Source: DATJFQ01 sp035495555
GTDB lineage: Bacteria > Acidobacteriota > Vicinamibacteria > Vicinamibacterales > 2-12-FULL-66-21
Assembly: GCA_035495555.1 (NCBI GenBank)
Contig: DATJFQ010000060.1
Span: 1-64,000 of the forward strand
Reading direction: 5' to 3'
Length of the DNA: 64,000 nt
The notes below the pieces were generated by a model. The model did not search any database and was not told the origin of the DNA. It saw nothing but the letters and a program-made list of their open reading frames with translations. Below, piece after piece: positions 1-8,343 of the stretch. Both the position numbers and the translations under genes were made by a program. Position 1 is the stretch's first letter; every line of letters starts with the position of its first letter.

Positions 1-1050
1 AACCGACCAGACGCTCACTGCGGTGATGAGCGTGAGCGCTGCCAGCGCCATGACGCCGCGGCCGCGCCGCGCCGCCATCGCGCCGCGAAGCTCTGACTCG
101 AGTTCGTGTGTGCTGATCCGGCGCTGTGGGTCGGGTTCGAGCGCGCGCTCGATCGGTGCGGCAATCGCTCGAGGAAAATTCGGGCGAAGCGATCGCAGGC
201 GCGGGTGCACACCGTGCTGGTGTGCCTCGCGCAACTCTCGCAGAGACGACGCCTGCACCGGAAAGAAGCCGCACCCGAGACGGAAGAGCAGCACGCCGAG
301 GCTGTACACGTCGGTTGCCGGCGAGGCATGACCGCCATCGAGTATCTCTGGAGCCAGATAGAGCGGCGTCCCGGCAAGTTCGGGTGCGCTGTGCCTTCCG
401 TTGCCGTTGAGTTCGCGGCCGGCTCCGAAATCGGTCAGCACGAGGCGGCCGTCGACGTCGCGCATCACGTTGTGCGCTTTGATATCGCGGTGGACGAGGC
501 CGGCGCGATGCACGGCCGACAACGCGGAGCCCAGCGTGGCGCCAATCGCCGCGACTTCCAGTGGTTCGAACGCGCCGCGCCGCGTCAACTCGTCCTCGAG
601 CGTCGACGCTTCCAGCCATTCCATCCAGAGGCCGACGCGTCCGTTGATTCGCTCGGCACCATGAACGGTGACGACGTTCGGATGACGGACGCGCGCGAGC
701 AGGCGGGCTTCTTCGACAACCGCTGACTGCGCAGAGTCGCGGCGGCGAATCAGCTTCAGTGCGACCGGCCGATCGAGGCGCGGATCGCGTGCTTTGTAGA
801 CGTCCCCAAAGGTGCCGCGGCCGATCGGGCCCAGGATTCGCAGCGGTCCCCAGGACTCCAGTCGCGCGCCGGCTTCGCCTGGTCCAGCGTCGACGTCCGG
901 TGTCGAATTGCGGAGTTGCGCCAGCCGTTCGATGAGGTGCAGGTGATCGCTGACGTGCGGAGGCACGTCGGATGGCGTAAACGCGTTCCAGTCGATCGGG
1001 GTGCCGTCCGCGATTGCGAGCGCCAGTTCAAGCAGGCGTTCCTGGGACAT
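1..1050 (-). CDS. Serine/threonine protein kinase, 3'-truncated by window edge
   Basis: Cytoplasmic Hanks-type kinase that should phosphorylate Ser/Thr on unknown targets. Read from ATG at 1050, the frame stays open for 350 codons and leaves the window. Visible motifs: glycine loop GRGTFGDV (77-84), ATP lysine in VALKL (K99), catalytic HRD (187-189), DFG (207-209), and an APE-like LAPE (232-235). A transmembrane stretch begins near residue 333, so a sensor or repeat domain probably follows outside the window. The start overlaps the end of the upstream sigma factor by 23 nt, so the two are probably co-translated. The family is certain; the partner and signal are not visible. Confidence 0.9.
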   Translation of the reverse strand, partial: MSQERLLELALAIADGTPIDWNAFTPSDVPPHVSDHLHLIERLAQLRNSTPDVDAGPGEAGARLESWGPLRILGPIGRGTFGDVYKARDPRLDRPVALKLIRRRDSAQSAVVEEARLLARVRHPNVVTVHGAERINGRVGLWMEWLEASTLEDELTRRGAFEPLEVAAIGATLGSALSAVHRAGLVHRDIKAHNVMRDVDGRLVLTDFGAGRELNGNGRHSAPELAGTPLYLAPEILDGGHASPATDVYSLGVLLFRLGCGFFPVQASSLRELREAHQHGVHPRLRSLRPNFPRAIAAPIERALEPDPQRRISTHELESELRGAMAARRGRGVMALAALTLITAVSVWSV

Positions 1051-1618
1051 CCTTCATGCCCTCCGTCAGGCGAACGATCGCCCGGCCGATCGCCATCCGC
1101 GCCGCATCGGGCGATGGCCTCCCCGTCGCGGCGGCAATTTCCGAGTAGGTCAGCCCCAACTCGAGGCGTGCGATGATCAGCTCGCGCTCGTCGTCACGGA
1201 GTCGCTGCAGCGCCGCTTCGTAGCGCTCTACACCCTGTGCACCGATCGCGCGTTCCAGCGGCGACGCCGACTCGTCGGGCGCCGCCGAATCCAGTTCCGC
1301 CCGCCCCGGCCTCGAGGCGGCGCTTCGGAGCTCATTTCTGATCCGGTTCAGCACCGCCTGCCGGAGATAGGCCTGGAACGCACCCTCGCCGCGATGCTCG
1401 AACTGCTCGATCTTCTTAAACACTTGAAGGGCGGTGTCCTGAACAAGGTCGGTGGTGTCGGCCAGGTCGCGGGCCCATCGCGGCAGACGGCCGCTGGCCC
1501 ACCGGCGGAGTGCCGGCAGGTAACGGGCGAACAGCGCGTCGAGCGCCTCCCGGTCCCCGTCTCGCGCGCGTGTGAGGAGTGTCAGGGTCGACGTCCACGC
1601 GGCATCGTTTTCGGTCAT
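1028..1618 (-). CDS. ECF-type RNA polymerase sigma factor
   Basis: 196-residue sigma-70 family protein of extracytoplasmic-function size, expected to direct RNA polymerase to a small regulon. Region 2 lies at about 20-90, with DLVQDT in the conserved helix. Region 4, an HTH for -35 recognition, is at about 140-190 (GLTYSEIA, then a Ser/Pro-rich turn and a basic helix). It lies directly upstream of, and overlaps, a Ser/Thr kinase, a pairing in which the kinase often controls the sigma factor. No anti-sigma gene is visible. Regulation by the kinase is inference. Confidence 0.9.
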   Translation of the reverse strand: MTENDAAWTSTLTLLTRARDGDREALDALFARYLPALRRWASGRLPRWARDLADTTDLVQDTALQVFKKIEQFEHRGEGAFQAYLRQAVLNRIRNELRSAASRPGRAELDSAAPDESASPLERAIGAQGVERYEAALQRLRDDERELIIARLELGLTYSEIAAATGRPSPDAARMAIGRAIVRLTEGMKDVPGTPA

Positions 1619-1723
1619 GGAAACGGGCGCATGATACTTCGGCGGCGTGGACTTGTTCGGTTTTTCTCGCGCGGGTGTTTCCTCTCTCTGACCAATGCTT
1701 CGAGCAACGGTGAGGGAGGTTAC

Positions 1724-2488
1724 ATGAGGAACAGGAGCGCGGTGTACGTGATTGCGGGATGCGGACTACTGTCCGCACTGTGGGTGAGCGGAATCACGGC
1801 GGCAGGCAAGCCGAGTTCGTCCACACCTGTGGTGACGTTCTGGTTCGTAACCGGGATGGACGTGTCAGGCGATGGCGCTGCTGACGGTGTGTACAAAGAT
1901 TACCGGCTTGCCGATGCTACCGCCGGTGTGAACGACGTCAACTACTGCACGGAGGCAAGCCCGACGTCGACAGGACTGCTGTTCATCCGGCTGAATCGCA
2001 AGCTGGACGGAGATGCCGGGTTTCAATATTGTGAGAAGCGAGAGTACTTGCCAGAACGGACCCAGACGCCGCGCGACATGACGCTTCATATCAGGTCTTA
2101 CGACGCCTGCACTGAACTGCACAGTGCGAACCTTCCAGCGCCGCCAGAGGTTCTGGCACCCTACGTCATCGACGATGATCCGGCTACGGCCGGCTGCACC
2201 TTCGGCCATTTTGCCAAACCGCGGATCCGGATTTCTAACGACATCTTCGCCAGGCGGACGACTTCGACACCCGTCGCGTTCCTCGAAGAAACCTATGACG
2301 TCAACGACATCTCCTATGAAGTACAAACGGACATCGATGCCGTGGTGACCGGCGAGTCCAACACCCGAACGGTCAGCTCCACCGGCACCGCCCATCTCGT
2401 CCGCTTCGTTCCGGGACAGAAACCGGTTACCGTCACGCCGTCGTTCCCGCTGACGTTTTCTATCGTGATCGTGCGGTCGACAATATGA
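1724..2488 (+). CDS. Secreted protein of unknown function
   Basis: 254 residues. ATG at 1724 is chosen because GAGGGAGG sits just upstream at 1712-1719 and the protein then opens with a signal peptide (basic start, hydrophobic core, Ala-rich end near residue 28). The mature part is rich in Asp, Thr and Tyr and has five cysteines but no family I recognise. The C-terminal half alternates hydrophobic residues like a beta-sandwich. It stands alone, divergent from the sigma/kinase pair and convergent with the next hydrolase. Confidence 0.7.
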   Translation: MRNRSAVYVIAGCGLLSALWVSGITAAGKPSSSTPVVTFWFVTGMDVSGDGAADGVYKDYRLADATAGVNDVNYCTEASPTSTGLLFIRLNRKLDGDAGFQYCEKREYLPERTQTPRDMTLHIRSYDACTELHSANLPAPPEVLAPYVIDDDPATAGCTFGHFAKPRIRISNDIFARRTTSTPVAFLEETYDVNDISYEVQTDIDAVVTGESNTRTVSSTGTAHLVRFVPGQKPVTVTPSFPLTFSIVIVRSTI

Positions 2489-2547
2489 GCAGGGCTCTGC
2501 AGCCGTGACACCGCCGCACCCCCGAACCCTGAACCGGTTCCGGCGCG

Positions 2548-3618
2548 CTAGCGCTCAGCGCGCGGCTTGAGCGCGTCATCGTACGGATCGAGATTCCAGT
2601 CGAGGAACGTCCACACGCGATTCCACGAATCGCGCTGCTCGCGCGTGTTCTCCGGTTCCCATGTCTTGGGATCGACCCGCCGGTCGAACGTGTGGCCGCC
2701 CGGCGGGTTGTCGTAAATCATCGTCGTCGCGAGAAATGGCTTGCGCGCGCGGAGCGCGTCCACGAGCTGCGAGTCCTCCTCGAAGTTGACGTCCTGATCG
2801 TTGCGCGTCACGCCGACGTAGACAGGAATCTGAATCTTGTCGACCTGATAGAGCGGCGAACGCTCTTTGTACACGTCCGGCTTCTCGTTCGGCAGCCCGC
2901 CGTAGATGTTCGACGGGTCAATCGCCTGGTGCTGGCGCTCGACACCCTTCCACGCGAGGCGCTGGAACAAGTTCGTCACCGGGACCATGGCGACGGCGGC
3001 CTTGAATGTCGTCGGGTTGCGCGTGATGGACAGGAGCGTAATCATGCCGCCGTGGCTCCAGCCGATGATGCCAATGCGCTCCGGATCCACCGCCGGATAT
3101 TTTGCTTTCAGGATGTCGACGGCGGTGACGACGTCGTCCACCTCTTTACCGCCGTAGTCAATCGCGTCGTAGAACGCCTTGCCGTAGCCGACGCTGCCGC
3201 GGTATTCCGGCGCGATGACGATGTAGCCCTTTGCGGTCGCTTCGCGGATATACGGAATGTAATGCTCATATAAATGCCCGCGGATGTTTTCGTGGGTCCA
3301 GACGATGGCGGGGTGGAGCTTCGGGCCGCGAATCTGCAGCGGCTGAAAGACCCAGTACGGGACGTCCATGTCGCCGGCGCGGCTCCGGTACATGATTTTT
3401 TCCGCGCGCATGTGCCCGGCGGCCGCGGCCTGCCACGTCTTGTCGGTTTCCGCCTGCTGCTGGAGCATGCGGTCGAAGTCCGGCTGGCGCTGCTGGGCAA
3501 CCGCCGGCGCGGGCGTCGTCGCACTGCTTTGGGCGGCGGCGGACCAGGTGGTGCCGGCCAGCGTCAAAACACAGAAGAATCCAGACCGAACGAGCCGACT
3601 GGCGCGCATGCGCGCCAC
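2548..3618 (-). CDS. Secreted alpha/beta hydrolase, prolyl-oligopeptidase (S9) type
   Basis: 356 residues from GTG at 3618; an ATG three codons later is an alternative start. A signal peptide ends near residue 30 (SAAAQ). The hydrolase core follows, with nucleophile elbow GWSHGG (Ser about 188), an acid probably in the NDQD region (about 275), and His in GGHTF (about 310). The family contains peptidases and esterases acting in the periplasm; the substrate is unknown. The gene starts inside the stop codon of the 71-aa gene upstream (TAG/GTG share one base), so the two are likely coupled. Confidence 0.85.
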   Translation of the reverse strand: MARMRASRLVRSGFFCVLTLAGTTWSAAAQSSATTPAPAVAQQRQPDFDRMLQQQAETDKTWQAAAAGHMRAEKIMYRSRAGDMDVPYWVFQPLQIRGPKLHPAIVWTHENIRGHLYEHYIPYIREATAKGYIVIAPEYRGSVGYGKAFYDAIDYGGKEVDDVVTAVDILKAKYPAVDPERIGIIGWSHGGMITLLSITRNPTTFKAAVAMVPVTNLFQRLAWKGVERQHQAIDPSNIYGGLPNEKPDVYKERSPLYQVDKIQIPVYVGVTRNDQDVNFEEDSQLVDALRARKPFLATTMIYDNPPGGHTFDRRVDPKTWEPENTREQRDSWNRVWTFLDWNLDPYDDALKPRAER

Positions 3619-3833
3619 TATACCTGAGGTGTGGTGCGAGCGTGCGCCAGCGCGAGCCAGCGACTCAACTGTTGGGCCGCTTCATCGGGCGTTCGCCCGT
3701 AAAACGGCATCAGCGCGCGCGAGCCGCCATGCAGCTTCGCGATTTGCGCGCGCCAGGTCGTGGCGTTCACCGCAGAGACCTCGATGTGGTACTCGCGGCC
3801 GTTGATGGTTTCTTCGAAACGATGCACGTTCAC
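3618..3833 (-). CDS. Small conserved-looking protein, 71 aa
   Basis: Short basic protein with no signal peptide or membrane segment. It opens with a strand-like stretch (HRFEETINGREYHIEVSA) and ends with an amphipathic helix (PDEAAQQLSRWLALAH). I do not recognise the family. The start is uncertain: GTG at 3833 or GTG at 3827, neither with a clear Shine-Dalgarno. The frame is open much further upstream, but that extension lies opposite the divergent gene and has poor composition. Its stop overlaps the start of the hydrolase, suggesting one transcript. Confidence 0.55.
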   Translation of the reverse strand: MNVHRFEETINGREYHIEVSAVNATTWRAQIAKLHGGSRALMPFYGRTPDEAAQQLSRWLALAHARTTPQV

Positions 3834-3991
3834 GGCTGTTCGCAGCAGAGTGAAATGTTGAGGACGGCGAGCATTCTGCGCGCCGCGGAGCCGAGGCACA
3901 AGCGAAAGGAAGATCGAAGCTGCACCCACATGCAGCAGACGGCGCGGATCCCGAACAGTCCGCCACAAAATTTCTTTCGCGTGACAGAATG

Positions 3992-4030
3992 TCCACAGGG
4001 TTTCCACCGAACATCCACATGATTTCCACA
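3992..4030 (+). repeat. Four TCCAC-repeats with exact 11-nt spacing
   Basis: TCCACA, TCCACC, TCCACA and TCCACA begin at 3992, 4003, 4014 and 4025. The units therefore fall on one face of the helix. The array lies in the divergent gap between the 71-aa gene and the secreted protein and runs over the likely start codon of the latter. It looks like a site for a repeated or oligomeric DNA-binding protein; the factor is unknown. Confidence 0.5.
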
Positions 4031-5464
4031 GGGGCGTTTCGCCGCGCGATTTTTGCGCTGCTTCTGGCGGTTTCGAGCACTCGAACGGCGCTCGCGCAGC
4101 CCCCCGCTCCTGCTCCTGTGCCGGCGCTGCCGCCGTCCGCGCCATCGACGGCAGCGGGCGCGGCACCCGCTGCCGATCCGACGCTGCTACGCGTCTTTCT
4201 GAAGGACGGATCCACGCTCGTCAGCTATGGCGAGTTTTCCCGCGTCGGCGACCACGTCGTCATCTCGCTCCCGATAGAGATGGAGCCGCTGAAGCTGCAG
4301 GTGGTGAGCCTTCCGGAGAACCGCGTCGATTGGGAGAAGACCGACGCGTATGCGGATTCCGCGCGGGCGACGCGATATGCGGCCACGCGCGGCCCCGCGG
4401 ATTTCGCCGCGCTCAATGCCTCGGTGTCGCAGGCGCTCAACGACATCGGCCTGCAACAGGATCCCCAGCGGAAGCTCGCGATGGCTACGGAAGCGCGGCA
4501 GAACCTCACCAAATGGCTCGCCGATCACTTCGGGTATCGCGCCTCGGACGTCGCGCAGATGGCGAGCTGGTTCGACGACATCATTGCGAAGACGCGGACG
4601 GCGGCCGGCCAGCCCAACTTCGAACTGAGTCTGATTGCCGCCAACGCTGCAGCCCCGTCGACGCCGCTCCTGCCGACGCCGGACGACAGGTCCATGCTCG
4701 AGCAGAGTTACCAGGCGGCGTTGATGGCCGACAGCGCAGCCGAACGCACGTCGCTGCTGCGCGCGATCCGCGAAGCGCTTCAAGGACGAAGCGAGGCGTC
4801 GCTCGTGCCGCTGAAGACGTCGGTCGCGACGCGACTCGCCGACGAAGAACGCACGACGTCTTCGTACTCGACCTATATCGGACAGGTGCTGCGCGCGGCC
4901 GCGCGTCTCGCCGCCAAAGCGGACGTCCAGGGGCTCATCGACATGGCGGCGCATGTACTCGATGACGATGACAGGATGGGTCACAAGCGTCCCGAGCAAA
5001 TTGCTTCGCTTCTGACGGCGGTTGATGCGAAACTTGAAGCGGCGCGCGAACTGCGGCTGGCCCGCGATCAGTGGGAAGCGCGTCAGCAGGAGCGCTACGC
5101 GTACTATCATTCGATCGCGCTGTCGGAACGCGCGCTGCGATTGTCGCGTCCGGCGCTCAGCGCGATTCAGCAGCTTTCCGGCCCTGCGCCCGACGTGCTC
5201 GGGCGGGCGAAGGTGCGTTTGACCATGGCGGCGCAGGCGCTGAACGCCGTCAAGCCGCCGCCGCAGATGGAAACGGCGCACTCGCTGCTCACCGGCGCCA
5301 TGCAGCTCGCGACCCGCGCCGTCGAGAACCGGTTTCGCGCGGTGCAGGGCGGCAGCATGCAGCAGGCTCGCGATGCCGCGTCGGCCGCGGGCGGCGCGCT
5401 GCTCTTGTTCGACCGCGCTGCACAGGAGCTCCAACGGGCAGAAGCGCCGCCGCAACTGAAGTGA
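4019..5464 (+). CDS. Secreted alpha-helical protein of unknown function
   Basis: 481 residues from ATG 4019; ATG 3989 is in frame and would add 10 residues. The later start puts a classical signal peptide at the very N-terminus, ending at ALAQ. A Pro/Ala linker follows, then a compact beta region (about 55-100, FLKDGSTLVSYGEF) like a small SH3-type fold, and then about 350 residues of mostly helix. No catalytic motif is seen. It likely acts in the periplasm or on the envelope. Its TGA stop overlaps the GTG of addB. Confidence 0.7.
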   Translation: MISTGAFRRAIFALLLAVSSTRTALAQPPAPAPVPALPPSAPSTAAGAAPAADPTLLRVFLKDGSTLVSYGEFSRVGDHVVISLPIEMEPLKLQVVSLPENRVDWEKTDAYADSARATRYAATRGPADFAALNASVSQALNDIGLQQDPQRKLAMATEARQNLTKWLADHFGYRASDVAQMASWFDDIIAKTRTAAGQPNFELSLIAANAAAPSTPLLPTPDDRSMLEQSYQAALMADSAAERTSLLRAIREALQGRSEASLVPLKTSVATRLADEERTTSSYSTYIGQVLRAAARLAAKADVQGLIDMAAHVLDDDDRMGHKRPEQIASLLTAVDAKLEAARELRLARDQWEARQQERYAYYHSIALSERALRLSRPALSAIQQLSGPAPDVLGRAKVRLTMAAQALNAVKPPPQMETAHSLLTGAMQLATRAVENRFRAVQGGSMQQARDAASAAGGALLLFDRAAQELQRAEAPPQLK

Positions 5465-8343
5465 TCACCCCTCGCGTTACCCGCCTGTGGCGGACCCCTG
5501 ACCTGAAAGCGTTCCAACGCGCCGTCATCCACCTGCTCCCATCCGATCCGTTCGACGCGGATGCGTCAGCGGTCATCGTGCCGTCGCGCGGTGCCGCCGA
5601 GGAACTGCGCCGAACGATTGAAGACCGTTCACTCGAGAATCCCGGCAACGTTCGCGTGATTCCCTGGCTGGTCACGCGCGACGATTTGTATGTGCGCTTG
5701 CGTGAGCGCCTGCCGAACGCGCCAAATCCGCTGAGCGCGTTCGAGCGCGAGGTCCTGCTTCGGCGGAGCGCCGGCGCGGCGTCGCAGTCGGGCGCCGAGC
5801 CTCCGTTCAATATCCGGCCCGGCCTGATTCCAGCGATCCTCGAGCTGTACGACGACCTGCGGCGCCGGCACAAGTCGATCGACGATTTCGATCGACTGAT
5901 GACCGGCGCGCTCGCGCCCGGAGCCGATTACGATCGCGGCGCGGCGAGGCTGCTCCAGCAGACACGATTTTTGGTTGAAACGTTCTCGCGCTTCGAAACC
6001 GCGATCCGGACAACCGGCCGCGCCGACGAGCATCAGCTTCGCGAGCGTCTGCTTGGCAGCGACCGCGTGCTGCTTCGGCACATCATCGTGACCGTCGGCG
6101 ATCAGGCGGTCGACTCCAGCGGGCTCTGGACCGCCGATTTCGATCTGCTCGCGCGGCTGCACGGCCTCGAGCGACTCGACATCGTCTCGACGGACGCGCT
6201 GCTCGAGGCGGGTTTTCAGCGGCGCGTGCACGATCTGTTGCCTGGAATCGAGGAACTGCGATACGGCCAGGCGTCAGCGCTGCCGGTGCTGACGGCCCCC
6301 GAATCTCAGGCTGAGAACCCCGCGCTGTTCTTCCTGTGTCGCGACCGCGAGGACGAACTGGCCGAGTCCGTGCGCGCAGTGAAACTCGACGGCGATTCGC
6401 TGGACCGCACCGCAATCGTTTTCCAACGTCCGTTGGCGTACTTGTACCTGGCACGGCAGGTGTTTGCGGACGCCGACGTGCCATGGCAGGCCTTCGATGC
6501 GCTGCCGCTCGCGGGTGAGCCGTATTCGGCCACCATCGATTTGATCTTCTCGGCTGCCGCGGCGGAATATACCCGTGCCGCACTCATCGCGTTGCTGCGC
6601 TCGCCGCATGTTCACTTCGAATTCCAGGGTGTGACGGTCGATGACCGGGACGTCGCGGGCCTCGATCGACTGCTCGTCGAAAAGAAATATCTGGGAGGCG
6701 CCGAACGCCTGGCAGCGCTGGCAGGAGACGGCGAGCCCGCCGTGCGGGCGGCCGCGGCGACGGCCCACGCACTCGACGCGGCGCTCAGCGCGCCCACCGC
6801 GTCTGCGCAGATCGACGGCGTCCTTGACTTCGTGCGATCGCATGAACGGCTCCCCGACCCTGCCGATCCCTGGTATGCGCGTCATATGCGCGCGCGGGGC
6901 GCGGTCCTGTCAGCACTGGAGATGTTGCGTGACGCCCACGCGGCGCATGACGACCGCGCGCTCACCGTCGGCGAACTTTCCGGTGCGGTACGCCGATGGA
7001 TCGAAGGGCAGACGTTCGCGCTCCGGCGCGGCGACTCCGGCGTCGCGCTCCTGGACGCGCGGACCGCGGCGTACGCGACCGTCGACGATGTGCGCCTGGT
7101 GGGCCTCACGGAACCCGACTGGCCGGAGCGCAGCACTCGCAGCATGTTTTATCCACAGTCCCTGCTCGCGCAGCTCGGGTGGCCGTCGGAACTCGATCGC
7201 AATCGCGCCGCGCGGGCGGCCTTTCAGGACCTCCTACGGCTCGCCCATCGGCGTGTCACGCTGTCCACGTTTTCGCTCGAGAACGACGCGCTCATCTCGC
7301 CGTCGGTACTGCTCGACGATGTCGCAGCCGTGGGGCTGCCGGTCGAGCGGGTCAGGACTTCTGCCCGGACGCGCGTGTTCGCGCACGAGGCGCTCGCCCT
7401 GGCGCCCCTGCAGCCGGAGGCGGTCAGTGGAGAGGCCCGCGCGTGGCTCGATATGCGGATGGCGTACCCGCGCGACGATCGGCGTCGAAACGGGTGGGCC
7501 GATCCGGCGCCTGCTCCAACATACGCGGTCAGTCGTGTCGAGAAGTATCTGATCTGCCCCTTCCGCTACTTTGCCGGCTACGTGCTGCGGCTGCCCGAAG
7601 ATCGCGAAGAGCAGAGCTGGATGACCCCGCAGGAGCGCGGTGTCTTCGTCCACGCGGTCTTCGAGGAGTTCTTCGGGAGCTGGCAGGCCGCGGGCCGCGG
7701 AGCGATCACCCCCGACAACGTCTCCCAGGCAGTTGCCGCGTTTCGTGAGATTGCCGAGCGCCGCCTGGACGAACTCGCCGAAGGCGACCGCGCGCTCGAA
7801 CGCACGTTTCTGCTCGGCTCGGCGGCCGCGACGGGTCTGGCCGAGCGAGCATTCGCCTTCGAGATCGAAGACGGCATCGAGGTTGTCGAGCGGCTCCTCG
7901 AATACGAGCTGAAGGGGACGTTCACCTTCGCAGCCGGCGACGACACCCGGGCGGTGCCGATCCGTGCCAAGGCTGATCGGATCGATCTCCTGGCCGACGG
8001 GACGATGCGGGTCATCGATTACAAACTGGGACGCGCGCCGGATCGAAGACGCGCGCTGCAGCTGCCCATCTACGGCGTGGCCGCGCGTCAGGCGCTCGAC
8101 GGGCACCGTGGCCGGTCCTGGACCCTGTCGCGCGCGGGCTACGTGGCGTTCAAGCACAAGGGTGCATTCGCCGAAATCGGCCACGATGTCGGCAAGGCGG
8201 TCAACGAGGGGCAGGAGCGGTTGCTCGCCGCGATCGACGGAATCGAGCGCGGTGAATTTCCGCCGCGGCCCGATGATCCCTTCCTCTGTACATGGTGCGC
8301 GTACCCGAGTGTCTGCCGTAAGGACTACGTCGGCGATGAGTGA
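5461..8343 (+). CDS. addB: AddB-like PD-(D/E)XK exonuclease subunit
   Basis: 960 residues from GTG 5461, which overlaps the previous stop (GTGA). This is the nuclease/inactive-helicase subunit of an AddAB complex that processes double-strand breaks for RecA. The C-terminal nuclease is intact: an Asp in ADRID (about 842) and IDYK with Lys near 854. Iron-sulphur cysteines surround it: one in LICPF (about 699) and three in CTWCAYPSVC (about 943-952). The N-terminal half has the degenerate helicase fold of AddB without a Walker A. The next gene, addA, overlaps by 8 nt. Family assignment is strong; exact AddB versus AdnA naming is not. Confidence 0.85.
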   Translation: MITPRVTRLWRTPDLKAFQRAVIHLLPSDPFDADASAVIVPSRGAAEELRRTIEDRSLENPGNVRVIPWLVTRDDLYVRLRERLPNAPNPLSAFEREVLLRRSAGAASQSGAEPPFNIRPGLIPAILELYDDLRRRHKSIDDFDRLMTGALAPGADYDRGAARLLQQTRFLVETFSRFETAIRTTGRADEHQLRERLLGSDRVLLRHIIVTVGDQAVDSSGLWTADFDLLARLHGLERLDIVSTDALLEAGFQRRVHDLLPGIEELRYGQASALPVLTAPESQAENPALFFLCRDREDELAESVRAVKLDGDSLDRTAIVFQRPLAYLYLARQVFADADVPWQAFDALPLAGEPYSATIDLIFSAAAAEYTRAALIALLRSPHVHFEFQGVTVDDRDVAGLDRLLVEKKYLGGAERLAALAGDGEPAVRAAAATAHALDAALSAPTASAQIDGVLDFVRSHERLPDPADPWYARHMRARGAVLSALEMLRDAHAAHDDRALTVGELSGAVRRWIEGQTFALRRGDSGVALLDARTAAYATVDDVRLVGLTEPDWPERSTRSMFYPQSLLAQLGWPSELDRNRAARAAFQDLLRLAHRRVTLSTFSLENDALISPSVLLDDVAAVGLPVERVRTSARTRVFAHEALALAPLQPEAVSGEARAWLDMRMAYPRDDRRRNGWADPAPAPTYAVSRVEKYLICPFRYFAGYVLRLPEDREEQSWMTPQERGVFVHAVFEEFFGSWQAAGRGAITPDNVSQAVAAFREIAERRLDELAEGDRALERTFLLGSAAATGLAERAFAFEIEDGIEVVERLLEYELKGTFTFAAGDDTRAVPIRAKADRIDLLADGTMRVIDYKLGRAPDRRRALQLPIYGVAARQALDGHRGRSWTLSRAGYVAFKHKGAFAEIGHDVGKAVNEGQERLLAAIDGIERGEFPPRPDDPFLCTWCAYPSVCRKDYVGDE

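Noticed and set aside
3985..4035. Possible DnaA boxes / replication origin
   Set aside because: The TCCACA words match the E. coli DnaA box at only about six or seven of nine positions, and dnaA, dnaN, gyrB and other origin neighbours are absent.
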